From a beta proteobacterium AAP65 (GTDB taxonomy: Bacteria; Pseudomonadota; Gammaproteobacteria; Burkholderiales; Burkholderiaceae_C): a DNA stretch of 64,000 nucleotides. Position 1 is the stretch's first letter; each line of letters begins with the position of its first letter. Under the pieces are notes generated by a model. It was not told the DNA's origin, did no database searches, and saw only the letters and a program-made list of their open reading frames with translations. Made by a program: the position numbers and the translations under genes. The DNA is taken from positions 1 to 64,000 of the forward strand of contig LJHW01000004.1 of assembly GCA_001295865.1 (NCBI GenBank), in the 5' to 3' direction. Positions 1 to 11,700 of the stretch are shown in pieces.

Positions 1-222
1 CCCGGGGCGGCGCGCGTAGCGCGCATCAACATCATTTCTGCCGCATCCTGTTTGAGCGGAGTGAGCGCAGCGAACGCAGCGAGTTATGCGGCACGCCCTG
101 GGCCCGAGCACCGCAGCGGAGTCGGCGCTGTGCGCCGACCGCCCCAGCCTGCGCCCACAGCGGGCACGGCCCGCCGCGACGCGAAACGCAGCGCCTGAGA
201 CAAGCAGCACGGCCACCCAAGC
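1..222. other. non-coding left edge
   Basis: No convincing gene is visible. The first bases may be the end of an upstream gene of the same transporter operon, because relatives of this system usually have a second permease upstream, but too little is present to say. The stretch holds short repeated cag/gcg-rich words around 55-90 and no clear promoter. Confidence 0.4.
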
Positions 223-1143
223 ATGGACGCCCTAGCCCTCCTCATCGCCGCCACCCTCAACGCCGGCACCGTGCTCGCTCTCGCCGGCCTGGGCCTGCTC
301 ATCAATGAACGCGCCGGCATCGTCAACCTCGGCGCCGAAGGCATGATGCTCGTGGCCGCCGTCGCAGGCTTCGCCACTGGCGTGGCCACCGGCAGCGACA
401 TCCTGGCCTTCGGCGCCGGCGCCCTGGCCGGTGCAGGCATGGCGGCGCTGTTTGGCGCCCTGGCCATCGGCCTGAACACCAACCAGGTGGCCACGGGCCT
501 GGCGCTCAGCCTCTTCGGCGGCGGCTTCTCGGCCTTCGTGGGTGTGGGTTTCGTGCAGGCGCAACTGGGCCCGCGCTTGAACTTCCAGGTGCCCGTGCTG
601 GCCGACATCCCCTTCATCGGCCCGGCCTTCTTCCGCCAGCACCCCATGGTCTACATCTCGCTGCTGCTGGCTTTGACGCTGGGCTGGTTTCTCTACCGCA
701 GCCGCGCCGGGCTGGTGCTGCGCGCCGTGGGCGAATCGCCCGAATCGGCGCACGCGCTGGGCTACCCGGTGCGGCGCATCCGCTTCCTCGCGGTGCTGGC
801 CGGCGGCGCGCTGTGCGGGCTGGCGGGGGCTTACCTCAGCGTGATCTACACGCCGCTGTGGGTGGAAGGCATGGTCGCTGGCAAGGGCTGGATCGCGCTG
901 GCCCTGACCACCTTCGCCACCTGGCGGCCCGGCCGGGTGCTGCTGGGCGCCTATGTCTTCGGCGGCGTGACCATGCTGCAGTTCCACCTGCAAGGTCAGG
1001 GCGTGGAAGTGGCCAGCCAGCTGCTGAGCATGCTGCCCTACCTGGCCACCATCGTGGTGCTGGTGCTCATCTCGCGCAACGCGGGCTGGGTGCGCGCCAA
1101 CATGCCCGCGGCGCTGGGCAAACCGTTTTCCCCGGGCGGCTGA
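223..1143 (+). CDS. ABC transporter permease, BMP/nucleoside-type system
   Basis: Inner-membrane permease of a BMP-family ABC importer (YufQ/NupQ type), a family that usually takes up purine nucleosides or related bases. The 306-residue product is almost entirely hydrophobic with about eight to ten membrane spans. It carries the family signature INERAGIVNLGAEGMM near residues 27-42 and the cytoplasmic loop VGESPESAHALGYPV around 170-185, which contacts the ATPase. The ATG at 223 fits the family N-terminus, although the ribosome binding site is weak. The matching substrate-binding protein gene follows after 44 bp. The ATPase and partner permease must lie outside the window. The family is secure; the exact substrate is not shown by the sequence. 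Confidence 0.9.
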   Translation: MDALALLIAATLNAGTVLALAGLGLLINERAGIVNLGAEGMMLVAAVAGFATGVATGSDILAFGAGALAGAGMAALFGALAIGLNTNQVATGLALSLFGGGFSAFVGVGFVQAQLGPRLNFQVPVLADIPFIGPAFFRQHPMVYISLLLALTLGWFLYRSRAGLVLRAVGESPESAHALGYPVRRIRFLAVLAGGALCGLAGAYLSVIYTPLWVEGMVAGKGWIALALTTFATWRPGRVLLGAYVFGGVTMLQFHLQGQGVEVASQLLSMLPYLATIVVLVLISRNAGWVRANMPAALGKPFSPGG

Positions 1144-1187
1144 AGGCCGGCCGGTTCGTGATTTCGACCACCACCAGGAGAGAACCC

Positions 1188-2357
1188 ATGATCGACCCGA
1201 TCGACACCCGCAAGCGCACGCTGATGCGCACCGCCGCATGGTCCACGCTGGCCGCTGCGGCCACGCTGCTGGCCGGCTGCGGCAAGAAGGAAGAAGCCCC
1301 GGCAGCCGCCGCCACTCCGGCTTCGGCCGCCGCCTCGGCCGCAGCACCCGCGCCGCTGAAAATCGCTTTCGCCTACGTCGGGCCCGTGGGCGACGGCGGC
1401 TGGACCTTCGCGCACGACAACGGCCGCAAGGCCATCGAGAAGGAATTCGGCAACCGCGTGGTCACCAGCTTCGTCGAGCAGGTGCCCGAGAGCGCCGACG
1501 CCGAACGGGTGTTCCGCGACATGGCCAGCCAGGGCGCGCAGCTGATCTTCGGCACCACCTTCGGCTACATGGAGCCCATGCTCAAGGTCGCGGCCGACCA
1601 CCCGGGCATCAAGTTCGAGCACGCCACCGGCTACAAGGCGGCGGCCAACCTGCGCACCTACGACAGCCGCACGTATGAAGGCGCCTACATGGCCGGCATC
1701 ATCGCCGGCAAGATGAGCAAGGCCGGCGTGGTGGGCGTGGTGGGCAGCATCCCCATCCCCGAGGTCATCCGCAACATCAACAGCTTCACCTTGGGCGCGC
1801 AGAGCGTGAACCCGAAGATCAAGACCAAGGTGGTCTGGGTCAACGAGTGGTTCAACCCGCCCAAGGAAACCGAAGCCGCGCAGAGCCTGATCAACCAGGG
1901 CGCCGACGTGCTGTTCCAGAACACCGACAGCTCGGCCGTGCTGCAGACCGCGGCCAAGAACAAGAAGCTGGCCTTCGGCTGGGACAGCGACATGACGGCC
2001 TACGCGCCCGAGGCCCACCTGGCCAGCGCCATCATCAACTGGGGCCCGTACTACATCAAGGCCACCAAAGAAGCGCTGGAAGGCAGCTGGTCCACCGGCG
2101 CCGTTTGGTGGGGCGTGAAAGAAGGCGCCATCGACCTCGTCAGCATCAACGCCATGGTGCCGGCCGAGACACAAGAGCAGGTCGCCCAGGTCAAGGCCGG
2201 CCTGAAGGACGGCAGCTTCCAGATCTGGAAGGGCCCGCTCTTCGGGCAAGACGGCAAGGAAGTGCTGGCCGCTGGCGCCGTGGCCGACGACAAGTTTCTC
2301 GGCGGCATCAATTTCTATCTGAAGGGCGTGGAGGGCAAGGTGCCCGCCGGCAAGTAA
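1188..2357 (+). CDS. BMP-family ABC transporter substrate-binding lipoprotein
   Basis: Periplasmic binding component of the preceding transporter. The open frame extends further upstream, but the ATG at 1188 is preceded by AGGAGAG and gives a proper lipoprotein signal: an N-terminal basic stretch, a hydrophobic segment and the lipobox LLAGC near residue 28. A low-complexity Ala/Pro linker follows, then the BMP (PnrA-like) fold, with FAYVGPVGDGGW at the start of the ligand domain and TYDSRTYEGAYMAG around residues 160-175. The protein has 389 residues. BMP proteins bind purine nucleosides or related compounds; the ligand here is inferred only from the family. A strong terminator follows, so this is the last gene of the operon. 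Confidence 0.9.
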   Translation: MIDPIDTRKRTLMRTAAWSTLAAAATLLAGCGKKEEAPAAAATPASAAASAAAPAPLKIAFAYVGPVGDGGWTFAHDNGRKAIEKEFGNRVVTSFVEQVPESADAERVFRDMASQGAQLIFGTTFGYMEPMLKVAADHPGIKFEHATGYKAAANLRTYDSRTYEGAYMAGIIAGKMSKAGVVGVVGSIPIPEVIRNINSFTLGAQSVNPKIKTKVVWVNEWFNPPKETEAAQSLINQGADVLFQNTDSSAVLQTAAKNKKLAFGWDSDMTAYAPEAHLASAIINWGPYYIKATKEALEGSWSTGAVWWGVKEGAIDLVSINAMVPAETQEQVAQVKAGLKDGSFQIWKGPLFGQDGKEVLAAGAVADDKFLGGINFYLKGVEGKVPAGK

Positions 2358-2360
2358 AGC

Positions 2361-2400
2361 CGTCGCCGGCCGTCGCCGGCCACCTCCGGCCACCTCCGGC
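2361..2400. repeat. short 10-bp direct repeats
   Basis: Two copies of CGTCGCCGGC are followed immediately by two copies of CACCTCCGGC, just after the stop codon of the binding-protein gene and against the terminator stem. It looks like local slippage duplication; no function is visible. Confidence 0.7.
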
Positions 2401-2446
2401 CCCGCCGCCCGGCATCGTTCGGGCCGCGGGGCCCTTTTTCTTTTCA
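2398..2446 (+). terminator. rho-independent terminator of the BMP operon
   Basis: GGCCCCGC and CGCCCG pair with CGGGC and GCGGGGCC around a short loop, and the stem is followed by CCTTTTTCTTTT. This is a strong GC stem with a T tract, placed 40 bp after the binding-protein stop codon. Confidence 0.8.
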
Positions 2447-2756
2447 CATCGCCCTCAAGTTCCCGCCCGGGCGGCCGAAACACCGGGTGCGAGCGGGCCA
2501 CCGTCCCGCCGCTTCACTGCTGCTGTTTCGCTGCGCCGTTCTGGCGCAGCGCCCACCCCGGGGCGCAAGGCCCCGGCGCGGCCCCAGCACGGGCCTGCCT
2601 GGTGCGCAGCGTGAAAAAGCGGCCGAAAAGCCCGCCGCTTTGGCCTCAAGTCCCGTCCCAAGGACACCGATACCCCGAGGACATGACCCGGAAGGCGGTC
2701 GGGCCCAACCCGAAGCCCGCCGTTGCAGCCCCCCCGGCACCCCAAAGGACAGCCCC
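2447..2756. other. leader region upstream of the giant repeat gene
   Basis: About 310 bp without a supported gene. The reading frame of the giant gene stays open here, but the residues are Arg/Pro/Ala-rich and unlike the repeat protein. A perfect 9-bp inverted repeat lies at 2529-2537/2543-2551 (CGCTGCGCC/GGCGCAGCG, 5-nt loop). A second, looser AAAGCGG/CCGCTTT pair lies near 2620-2642. No clear -35/-10 pair was found. The promoter of the giant gene presumably lies here. Confidence 0.4.
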
Positions 2757-5700
2757 ATGGCCTCGAACATCCCGAACTTCACTCCCGCCCAGATCGCCGT
2801 TCTGACGACGCAACAGATCGCGGCCCTGACGACCGAAGACTGGGCGGCCTTCAGCACAGCCCAGATCGCGGCGCTGACCGGGGTGCAGATGCCCGCCATC
2901 TCGGTGGCCGGTCTGCGGGTGTTCACGCCCACCCAGATCGCCGCCATCGATGCGCCGGACGTGACGCAGTTCACGGCCACGCAGGTGCAGGCCCTGTCCA
3001 CCACGCAGGTGCAGGCCTTCACCACCGAGCAGATCAACGCCCTGGCCTCGCAGCAGGTGCAGGCGCTGACGACCAGCCAGATCGCCTCGATGCAGACGGT
3101 GGACATCGCCGCCATCGCCACGCAGGCGGTGTCGGCACTGACGGCTGCCCAGATCACCGCGTTGGGGACCGCGGGCGTCGTGGCGCTGGACACGGCACAG
3201 ATCGGCGCCTTGTCCACCGCGGCCGTGCGCGCGCTGAGCAACGCGCAGCTGGTGGCACTGTCCGAAGCCGACTTCACGGCCATGGGCTCGGCGCAACTCG
3301 CCGCGCTCACGTCCACGCAGCTGCGTGCGCTGGGCACGGCCGACATCCGCGCCATCAGCAGCGAAGACATCGCCGCGCTCGGCACCACCGGCCTGTCGGC
3401 GCTGACCAGCGCCCAGTTCGGCGCCCTGAGCACCGAGCAGATCTCGGCCCTGAGCACGGCGCAGATCGCCGGCCTGGGCACCACGCAGATCCGCCAGCTC
3501 ACCAGCGCACAGCTGGCCGCGCTGGGCACCGACGACATCGCCGCGCTGAGCAGCGCCCAGATCGCAGCGCTGAGCACCACGGCCATCCCGGGCCTGGGCG
3601 ACGCCGCCATCGCCGCACTGCGCACCTCGCAGATCGTGGCGCTGAGCTCGGCGCAGATCCGTGCCATCGCCACCGACGCCATCGACGCGCTGGAGAGCGC
3701 CGACATCGCGGCGATGAGCACCACGCAGATCGCCGGCTTCAGCGGCCCGCAGGCCGCGGCGCTGGAAGTGGCCGAACTCGCCGCGCTGAGCACGGCGCAG
3801 ATCCGCGCGCTGGGCACCGCCGCCGTCGACGCGCTGACCACGGCCCAGATCGAATCGCTGTCGCCCACGCAAGTGGCCGCGATGAGCACCGCGCAACTGG
3901 CGCGCCTGGACACCATCACCGAAGCCCAGCTCGCCGCGCTGACCACCACGCAGGTGGCCTCGCTGGGTGCGGCCTACGGCGCCTCGCTGACCACCGCCGA
4001 CATCGCCGCGATGTCGACGGCACAGCTGCGCCTGTTGAGCACCGGCGCCATCTCGGGCCTGGAAAGCGCCGACATCAACGTGCTCAGCTCCGACCAGCTG
4101 AACGCGCTGTCGCTGGCACAGCTGGGCGCCATCAACACCGCCGCACTGGCCGGCCTGGCCACCGACGACATCGTGGCCCTGGGCACCTCGCGCCTGAGCG
4201 GCATCACGAGCACGCAGCTGGGCGCCTTCAGCACCGAGCAGCTCAACGCCCTGACCACCACGCAGGTGCGCGCGCTCACCGGCGTGCAGCTCGACGGCCT
4301 GAGCGCCGAAGACCTCGACGCCCTCGCCACCGAACGCCTGGCCGCGCTGAGCTCGGCCCAGCTGGCCACGCTGAGCAGCGCCCAGGCCGTGGGCCTGACC
4401 ACCGACATCGGTGTGCTCACCACGGCGCAGATCAACGGCCTGACCAGCGGCGCCATCGCCGCCCTGGGCACGGCGCTGGCGTCTGAAAACATCGTCACGC
4501 TGTCGGCTGGGCCCATGGCCGGCATCACCACGGCGCAGTTTGCACAGCTGGGCACGGCCGCCATCGCCGCGCTGAGCGTGCCGCAGCTGCGTGCGCTGAA
4601 CACCGCCGTCATCGCCTCGCTGGACGGCGGCGAGATCGCCGCCCTCACCTCGGCCCAGGTGGCCGGCCTCAACGCGGCGCAGATCACCGCGATGGGCGCC
4701 AACGTCAGCGAGCTCGACGGCGACCTCGCCGCGCTGAGCGCCGCCCAGGTGGGCGCGCTGACCACCGCGCAAGTTGTCGGCCTGACGGCCGACTTCGCCC
4801 AGCTCGGCACCACGCAGGTGGCCGGCCTGACGCGCGAGCACATCGTCGCCCTCGGCAGCAACATCGGCCTGCTGAGCACGGCGCAGTTCGCCGCGCTCAC
4901 GCCCTCGCAGCTGGGCGCGCTGACCACCGACCAGGTCACCGGGCTGTCGGCCGATGACCTGGGCGCGCTGAACTCGCGCCAGATCGCCTCCCTGAGCACC
5001 CAGGCCGTGGCCGCCATGGGCACCGACCAGCTCAACTCGCTGACCACCGCACAGGTGCAGGGCCTGACCGCCGGCCACTTCACGGCCATGGGCACCGCCG
5101 ACTTCGCGGCCTTCGAAACCGCCGACCTCGCGGCCCTCACGGCCTCGCAGATGCGCGGCCTGAGCACCGCCATGCTGGCGGCGCTGAGCCCGACGCAGGC
5201 CGGTGTCTTCGGCTCGGCCCAGCTCGCCGCGCTCAGCTCGGCCCAGCTCGGCGCGCTGTTCGAAGACAACGCCAGCAGCACCATCGACCTCTCGGCGCTG
5301 TCGCCCTCGCAGATCGGCGGCCTGAGCGCCGCCGGCATCGCCGCACTCACCACCGCCCAGGTGGCCGGCCTGAGCACCGCCCAACTGGCCGGCCTGTCCA
5401 CGGCTCAGGTGCGCGCGCTGGAAACGGAAGACCTGGCGGTGCTGACCACCGACAAGCTCGCCGCCTTCAGCTCGGCGCAGATCGGTGCGATGACCACCGA
5501 CCAGATCGCCACCTTCGACACCGCCGAGCTGACCTCGCTCAGCTCGGTGCAGATCGCCGGCCTCAGCAGCGCCCAGCTCGCCAGCCTCACGCCCGAGCGC
5601 CTGAACGCCCTCACCACCGAACAGTTCTCGGGCATGAGCTCGGGCCAGATCGCACGCCTGAGCACCGAACAGGTGGCGGCCCTGCAGACCGAAGACCTGG

Positions 5701-8700
5701 CCGCCATCAGCACGCAGGCCATCAAGGGCCTGAGCAGCAGCGCCATCACCGCGATGAGCGCCGAAGCCCTGGGCGCACTGACCACCGGCCAGATCGCCGC
5801 ACTGACCACGCAGCAGGTGCGCGGCATCGAAGCCGACGACCTGGGCACCCTGGCCACCGAGAAGCTGGCCGCCCTGGGCACGGCGCAGATCGCCGCCCTG
5901 AACACGACCCAGATCGAAGCGCTGAGCGGCACCCAGCTGGCCGCGCTCGATCCCACGCGCATCGCCGCGCTCACCACCGCGCAGCTGCGCGCCGTGGCCG
6001 CCGATGAACTGGCCGGCCTGGGCACCGCCGCTTTTGCCGCCATGGGCACGGCACAGCTCGCCTCGCTGACCACCGACCAGGCCGTGGCCCTGCAGACGGC
6101 CGATCTGGCCGTGCTGAGCTCGGCCCAGGTGCGCGCCTTCGGCACCGCGGCCATGGCCGCGATGAACGCCGACCAGGTGGCCGCGCTGGGCAAGGACCTG
6201 GGCACCGCCCAGATGGCCGCCCTGACCACCACGCAGCTGCGTGCGCTCGACGCCGACGACTTCACCGCCTTCAGCAGCGCGCAGATCGGCCAGCTCTTCA
6301 GCAGCCAGTTGCGGGCGCTGTCTTCGGCGCAGCTCGAAGCGCTGTCGCCCGACCAGCTGGCCGGCCTGAGCACGCTGCAGATCTCCCAGCTCAACGCCGC
6401 CCAGGTGGCCACGATGGAGGCCGGTGACCTGGCCTCGCTGAGCAGCGAGCAGTACGCCGGCTTCACCACGGCGCAGATCGCCGCCCTCACCACCACGCAG
6501 GCCGTGGCGCTGGAAGCCGCCGACCTGGCCGCGCTGGCCTCCGATCGCTACCGCGCGCTGAGCACGGCCAACATCGCTGCGTTGGACGGCGGGCAGATCG
6601 CTGCCCTCACCTCGGCGCAGGCCGCCGCGCTGAGCACCGCGCAGCTGCGCGCCATCGATGCCGACGACCTCATCGGCGTCAGCACGCAGGCGCTGGCGGC
6701 GCTCACCGGCGCCCAGGTGTTGGCGCTGAGCAGCGCGCAGCTCGCAGCGCTGTCGGCCGACCAGCTGTCGGCGCTGAGCACCGCCCAGGTCAGCGGCCTG
6801 AGCACGGCGCAGATCGCCGGCATGTCGCCCGACCAGCTCAACGCGCTGAGCACCGCCCAGTTCGCCAAGCTCACCACCGCGCAGGTGGCGGCCATCACGG
6901 CCGAGCAGATGGCACAGCTGGAAGCCGCCGACTTCGCCGCGCTGACGCCGGTGCAGATCCGTGCGCTGACGCCGACCCAGATCGCCGCCATCACCGGCGA
7001 CACCCTGCTCTCGCTCACCACCGAGCAGGCCGCTGCGCTGAGCACGGCCCAGGTGCGCGCCATCGAGCCCGCCGTGCTGGCCCAGATGGAGACGGCCGAC
7101 CTCGCCGCCCTGGGCACGGCCCAGGTGGCCGCGCTGGCCGACACCCAGATCAACGCACTGACGCCCGACCAGCTGGCCGCTTTCGGCACGGCACAGGTGC
7201 GTGCCCTCACCGCCACCCAGATCGGGCTGCTGAGCGCCGACGACATCGCCGCGCTGACGCCGACGCAGATCGGTGCACTCACCACCGCCCAGGTGGCGGC
7301 CCTGACACCGGCACAGGCCGCTGCGCTGGAAGCCGCCGACGTGGCGGCCATGGGCACGCAGCAGATCGCCGCGCTGAGCCCGGCCAACGTGACGGCACTG
7401 TCGGCCGACGGCATCTCGGGCCTGACCACCGCCCAGGCCGCGGCGCTGACCACCGCCCAGGTGGCCGCGCTGGAAACCGCCGACCTGGCGCTGATGAGCA
7501 GCGCCAACCTGCGCGCCCTGGGCACGGCCCAGGTGCGTGCCCTGTCTGAAGCCCAGCTCGACGCGCTGGGCGCCGACCTGCTGGCCAGCCTGAGCACCAC
7601 GCAGGTGGCCGCGCTCAGCGCCGAGCAGATCGCCGACATCGACGTCGGCAACCTGCCGGCCCTGGGCACCGAACACTTCGCCGCCATGAGCACCGGCCAG
7701 GTGGCCGCCATCACCGCCGGCCAGGCCGCGGGCATGGACGCCGCCGACATCACCGCGCTGGGTGCGGCCCGCATCTCGGCCCTCACGCCGGCGGCCATCG
7801 CAGCGCTGGAAGGTGCGCAGGTTGCCGCCTTGAGCACCGCCCAGGCGGCCGCCCTGACGGCCGACCAGGCAGCGGCCATCGACGCCGACGCCATCGGCAG
7901 CCTCAGCACGGCCAACCTGGCCGCGCTGAAGACCGCGGCCGTGCGCGCGCTGAGCACCGCCCAGCTCGATGCGCTCGACGTCGACCAGCTGGCCGCGCTG
8001 ACCACCGCCCAGGTGGTGGCGCTGACGCCAGCCCAGTTGGCCAGCCTGACCCCGGCCGACCTGGCCGCGATGACGACCGAGCAGTTCCGCGCCATGGGCA
8101 CGGCACAGATCGCCGCCATCACCACGGCGCAGGCCGCCGAACTGCAATCCGCCGACGTGGCAGCGCTGACCACGGCGCAGATCACCGCGCTGGGCGCCAA
8201 CCGCCTGGCACAGCTGTCGCTGGAAGCCATCCAGGGCCTGAGCACGGCCCAGGTGGCCGCGCTGACCACGGCCCAGGTGGCCGCGCTGACGGCCGAGCAG
8301 ATCACCGGCATGCAGACCGCAGATGTCGCCGCCCTCACCACGGCCCAGCTGAGCGCCCTGAGCTCGACGCAGTTCGCCGCCTTCTCGGCCGACCAGCTGG
8401 CCGCGCTGAGCAGCAGCCAGGTCAAGGGCTGGACGGCAGCGCAGATCGGCGGCATGTCCGCCGAAAGCCTGGCCGCGCTGAGCAGCGACCAGTTCCGTGC
8501 CCTGGGCACCGAAGAGATCGCCGCCATCACCTCGGCCCAGGCCCCGCTGCTGGAGACCGTGGACATCGCCGCGCTGAGCACGGCACAGATCCGCGCGCTG
8601 GGCACGGCCACCGTGGCCGCGCTGTCGGCCGACGGCATCGCCGCGCTGACCACGGCCCAGGCCGCCGCCTTGCAGACCGCCCAGGTCGCCGCGCTCACGC

Positions 8701-11700
8701 TCGAGCAGATGGCCGCGCTGCAGACCGCCGACCTGGCTGCCATGAACACGGCCCAGCTCGCGGTCTTGACCACGGCCCAGCTCGACGCGCTGAGCAGCGC
8801 GCAGCTGGCTGCGCTGACGACCCGCCAGGTGGCTTCGCTGTCGACGCTGCAGTTCGCCTCGCTCGACGCCAACGACCTCGCGGCCATGGGCACGGCGCAG
8901 TACCGCGCCATGACCACGGCCCAGCTCGCCGCCCTGACCACGACCCAGGCCGCGGCCCTGGAATCGACCGACCTCGCCGCGCTCACCGCGCTGCAGGTGC
9001 GTGCGCTGAGCGATGCCGCCGTCGGCGCGCTCTCGGCCACCACCCTGGCCGGCATGGGCACGCTGCAAGCCGGTGCGCTCACCAGCAGCCAGCTGGCCAC
9101 CCTGAACATCGAACAGATCGCCGCGCTGGAAACCGCCGACCTGGCGGCCATCGGCGCGCCCGTGCTCGCCACCCTGGGCACGGCGCAGATCGAAGCGATG
9201 AGCAGCGCCCAGCTCGCCGCGCTCAGCACCCGCCAGGTGGCCGGGCTGACGGCACAGCAGTTCGCCGCCATCGAGGTGGCCGACCTCGCTGCCATGGGCA
9301 CCGCACAGTTCGCACGCATGACCACGGCGCAGATCGCCGCCATGACGGCCGACCAGGCCGCCGGCCTGGAGGCCGCCGACCTGGCGGTGCTGGGCACCGC
9401 GCAGCTGCGCGCCATGAGCACGGCCGCCATCGCGGCGCTGAGCGAATCCGCCATCCCCTCGCTGACCACCGCCCAGGTGCGCGCCCTCAGCGACGCCCAG
9501 GTGGGCGCCCTCACCGGCGGCCAGGTGGCCGCGCTGGAATCGGCCGACCTGCGGGCGCTGAGCACGGCGCAGATCCAGCTGCTGAGCACGGCGCAGATCG
9601 AGGCGCTGAGCAGCGCCCAGGTCGGTGCGCTGACCACGGCCCAGCTGGCCGCGCTGACGACGACGCAGTTCGCCGCGCTGGACGCCGCCGACCAGGCCGC
9701 GCTGGGCACCGCGCAGTACCTCTCGCTCGGCACCAGCCAGATCGCCGCCATGACGGCCGAGCAGGCCGGCGCCCTGGCCACCGAAGTGCTGGCCGCGCTG
9801 AGCACGGCCCAGGTGCGGGCCTTCAGCACCGAGGCCCTGGCGGGCCTGGGCAGCGCCGCCGTTGTGGCCCTGACCACGGCCCAGGTGGCCGCGCTGACGG
9901 CCGGCCAGGTGGCCGGCCTGGGTGCCAACGTGCTGAACGCGCTGCAGACCGTGGACCTGGCGGCGATGAACACCGAGCAGATCGGCAGCTTCAGCGCCGA
10001 GCAGCTCAACCAGCTCAGCAGCACGCAGCTCGGCGCCCTCACCTCGCGCCAGGTGGCCGCGCTGACCACGACGCAGATCGCCGGCCTGGAAGCTGGCAAC
10101 CTGGCCGCGATGACCTCGACGCAGTTCGCGGCGCTGACCACGGCCCAGCTTTCGGTGCTCAGCACCGAGCAGGCCGCTGCGCTGGAATCGGCCGACGTGG
10201 CCGCCCTGAGCGTGACGCAGGTGCGCGCCCTGACGCCTGACACCGTCGGCGCCCTCTCGGCCGCGGCCGTGACGGCCCTGAGCACCGCCCAGGCCGCCGC
10301 GCTGAGCGTGGGCCAGGTGGCCGCACTCGCTTCGGGCAACCTGAGCGCGCTGGAAACCGTCGACCTCGTCAAGCTGGGCAGCGCCCAGATCAACGCGCTG
10401 GGCGCCGAAGGCTTCACGCTGCTGAGCACCGGCCAGATCGCCGCGCTGAGCACCAGCCAGGTGGCCAACCTCGACCCCGGGCTGCTCTCGGCCCTGGGCA
10501 CCGACACGCTGAACAGCCTGACCACGGCGCAGTTCGCCGCGCTCACCGCCGGCCAGCTGACGAGCCTGACGGACGAGCAGGTGAGCAGCCTGCAGACGGC
10601 CGACCTGCGCGCCCTGGGCAGCACGCAGCTGCGTGCGTTGAGCGACACCCAGATCACCGCGCTCACCGCGGTGCAGGTGGCCGCGCTGGCCACCAACCAG
10701 GTGGCGGCCCTGACGACCAACCAGCTCGCCGCGCTGGACATCGACGACTTCACCGGCATGGGCACCGACCAGTTCCAGGCCCTGACCACGGCCCAGATGG
10801 CCAGCCTCAGTGCCGACCAGCTGGCCGCGATGGACACGCTCGACATCTCGGTGCTGAGCAGCGCCCAGCTGCGCGCCATCGCCCCGGAGAATCTGGCCGC
10901 GCTGACGGGCGACGCCCTCCAGGCGCTGACCTCGGCCCAGGTGCCGGTGCTCACCACGGCGCAGATCGCTGCGCTGGACGCCACCGCCCTGGCCTCGATG
11001 GACACCGCCGACATCGCCCTGCTGGGCACGGCCCAGATCGCCGCGCTGCGCGGTGAACAGCTGGCCGCCATGGGCACGGCGCAGATCAACGCACTGACCA
11101 CGGCCCAGGCCGCCGCGCTGACGACGACGCAGATCTCCGAGCTCAGCGTCACCAACCTCAATGCCTTGGGCTCGGCCCAGTTCCAGGCGCTGGGCACACG
11201 CCAGATTGCCGCGCTGACGGTGGAGCAGATCGCCAACCTGGAGACGGTGGACCTCGCCGCGCTGGGTTCGTCGCAGCTGCGCGCCCTGGGCGCCGACCAG
11301 CTGGCGGCCCTCACCACCGCGGGCATCGCGGCGATGGGCACGGCGCAGATCGCGGCGCTGAGCACGCTGCAGATCACGCAGCTGGAGGCCGACGACCTGG
11401 CCGCGCTGACCACGGCGCAGCTGGCCGGCATGACGGCCGCGCAGGTGGGTGCCATCACCGACGTGCAGGCCTCCTTGCTGACCTCGGCCGACCTCGGCGC
11501 CTTCGGCACCACCACCATCGCATCGCTGAACACCGCGGCCATCGCCGCGCTGACGACGGCGGCGGTGGCAGGCCTCACCGTGGCCCAGGTGCCGCTGCTG
11601 ACGACGAAGCAGATCGCCGCCATGGAGCCCGCCGTGCTGGCGGCCTTCGACAGCGCGCAGATCCAGGCCCTGAGCACAGCGCAGATCGCCCGCCTGACCG

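Noticed and set aside
32..220. 62-codon minus-strand open frame at the left edge
   Set aside because: Low-complexity Arg/Ser-rich product from short repeats, no ribosome binding site and no neighbour link.
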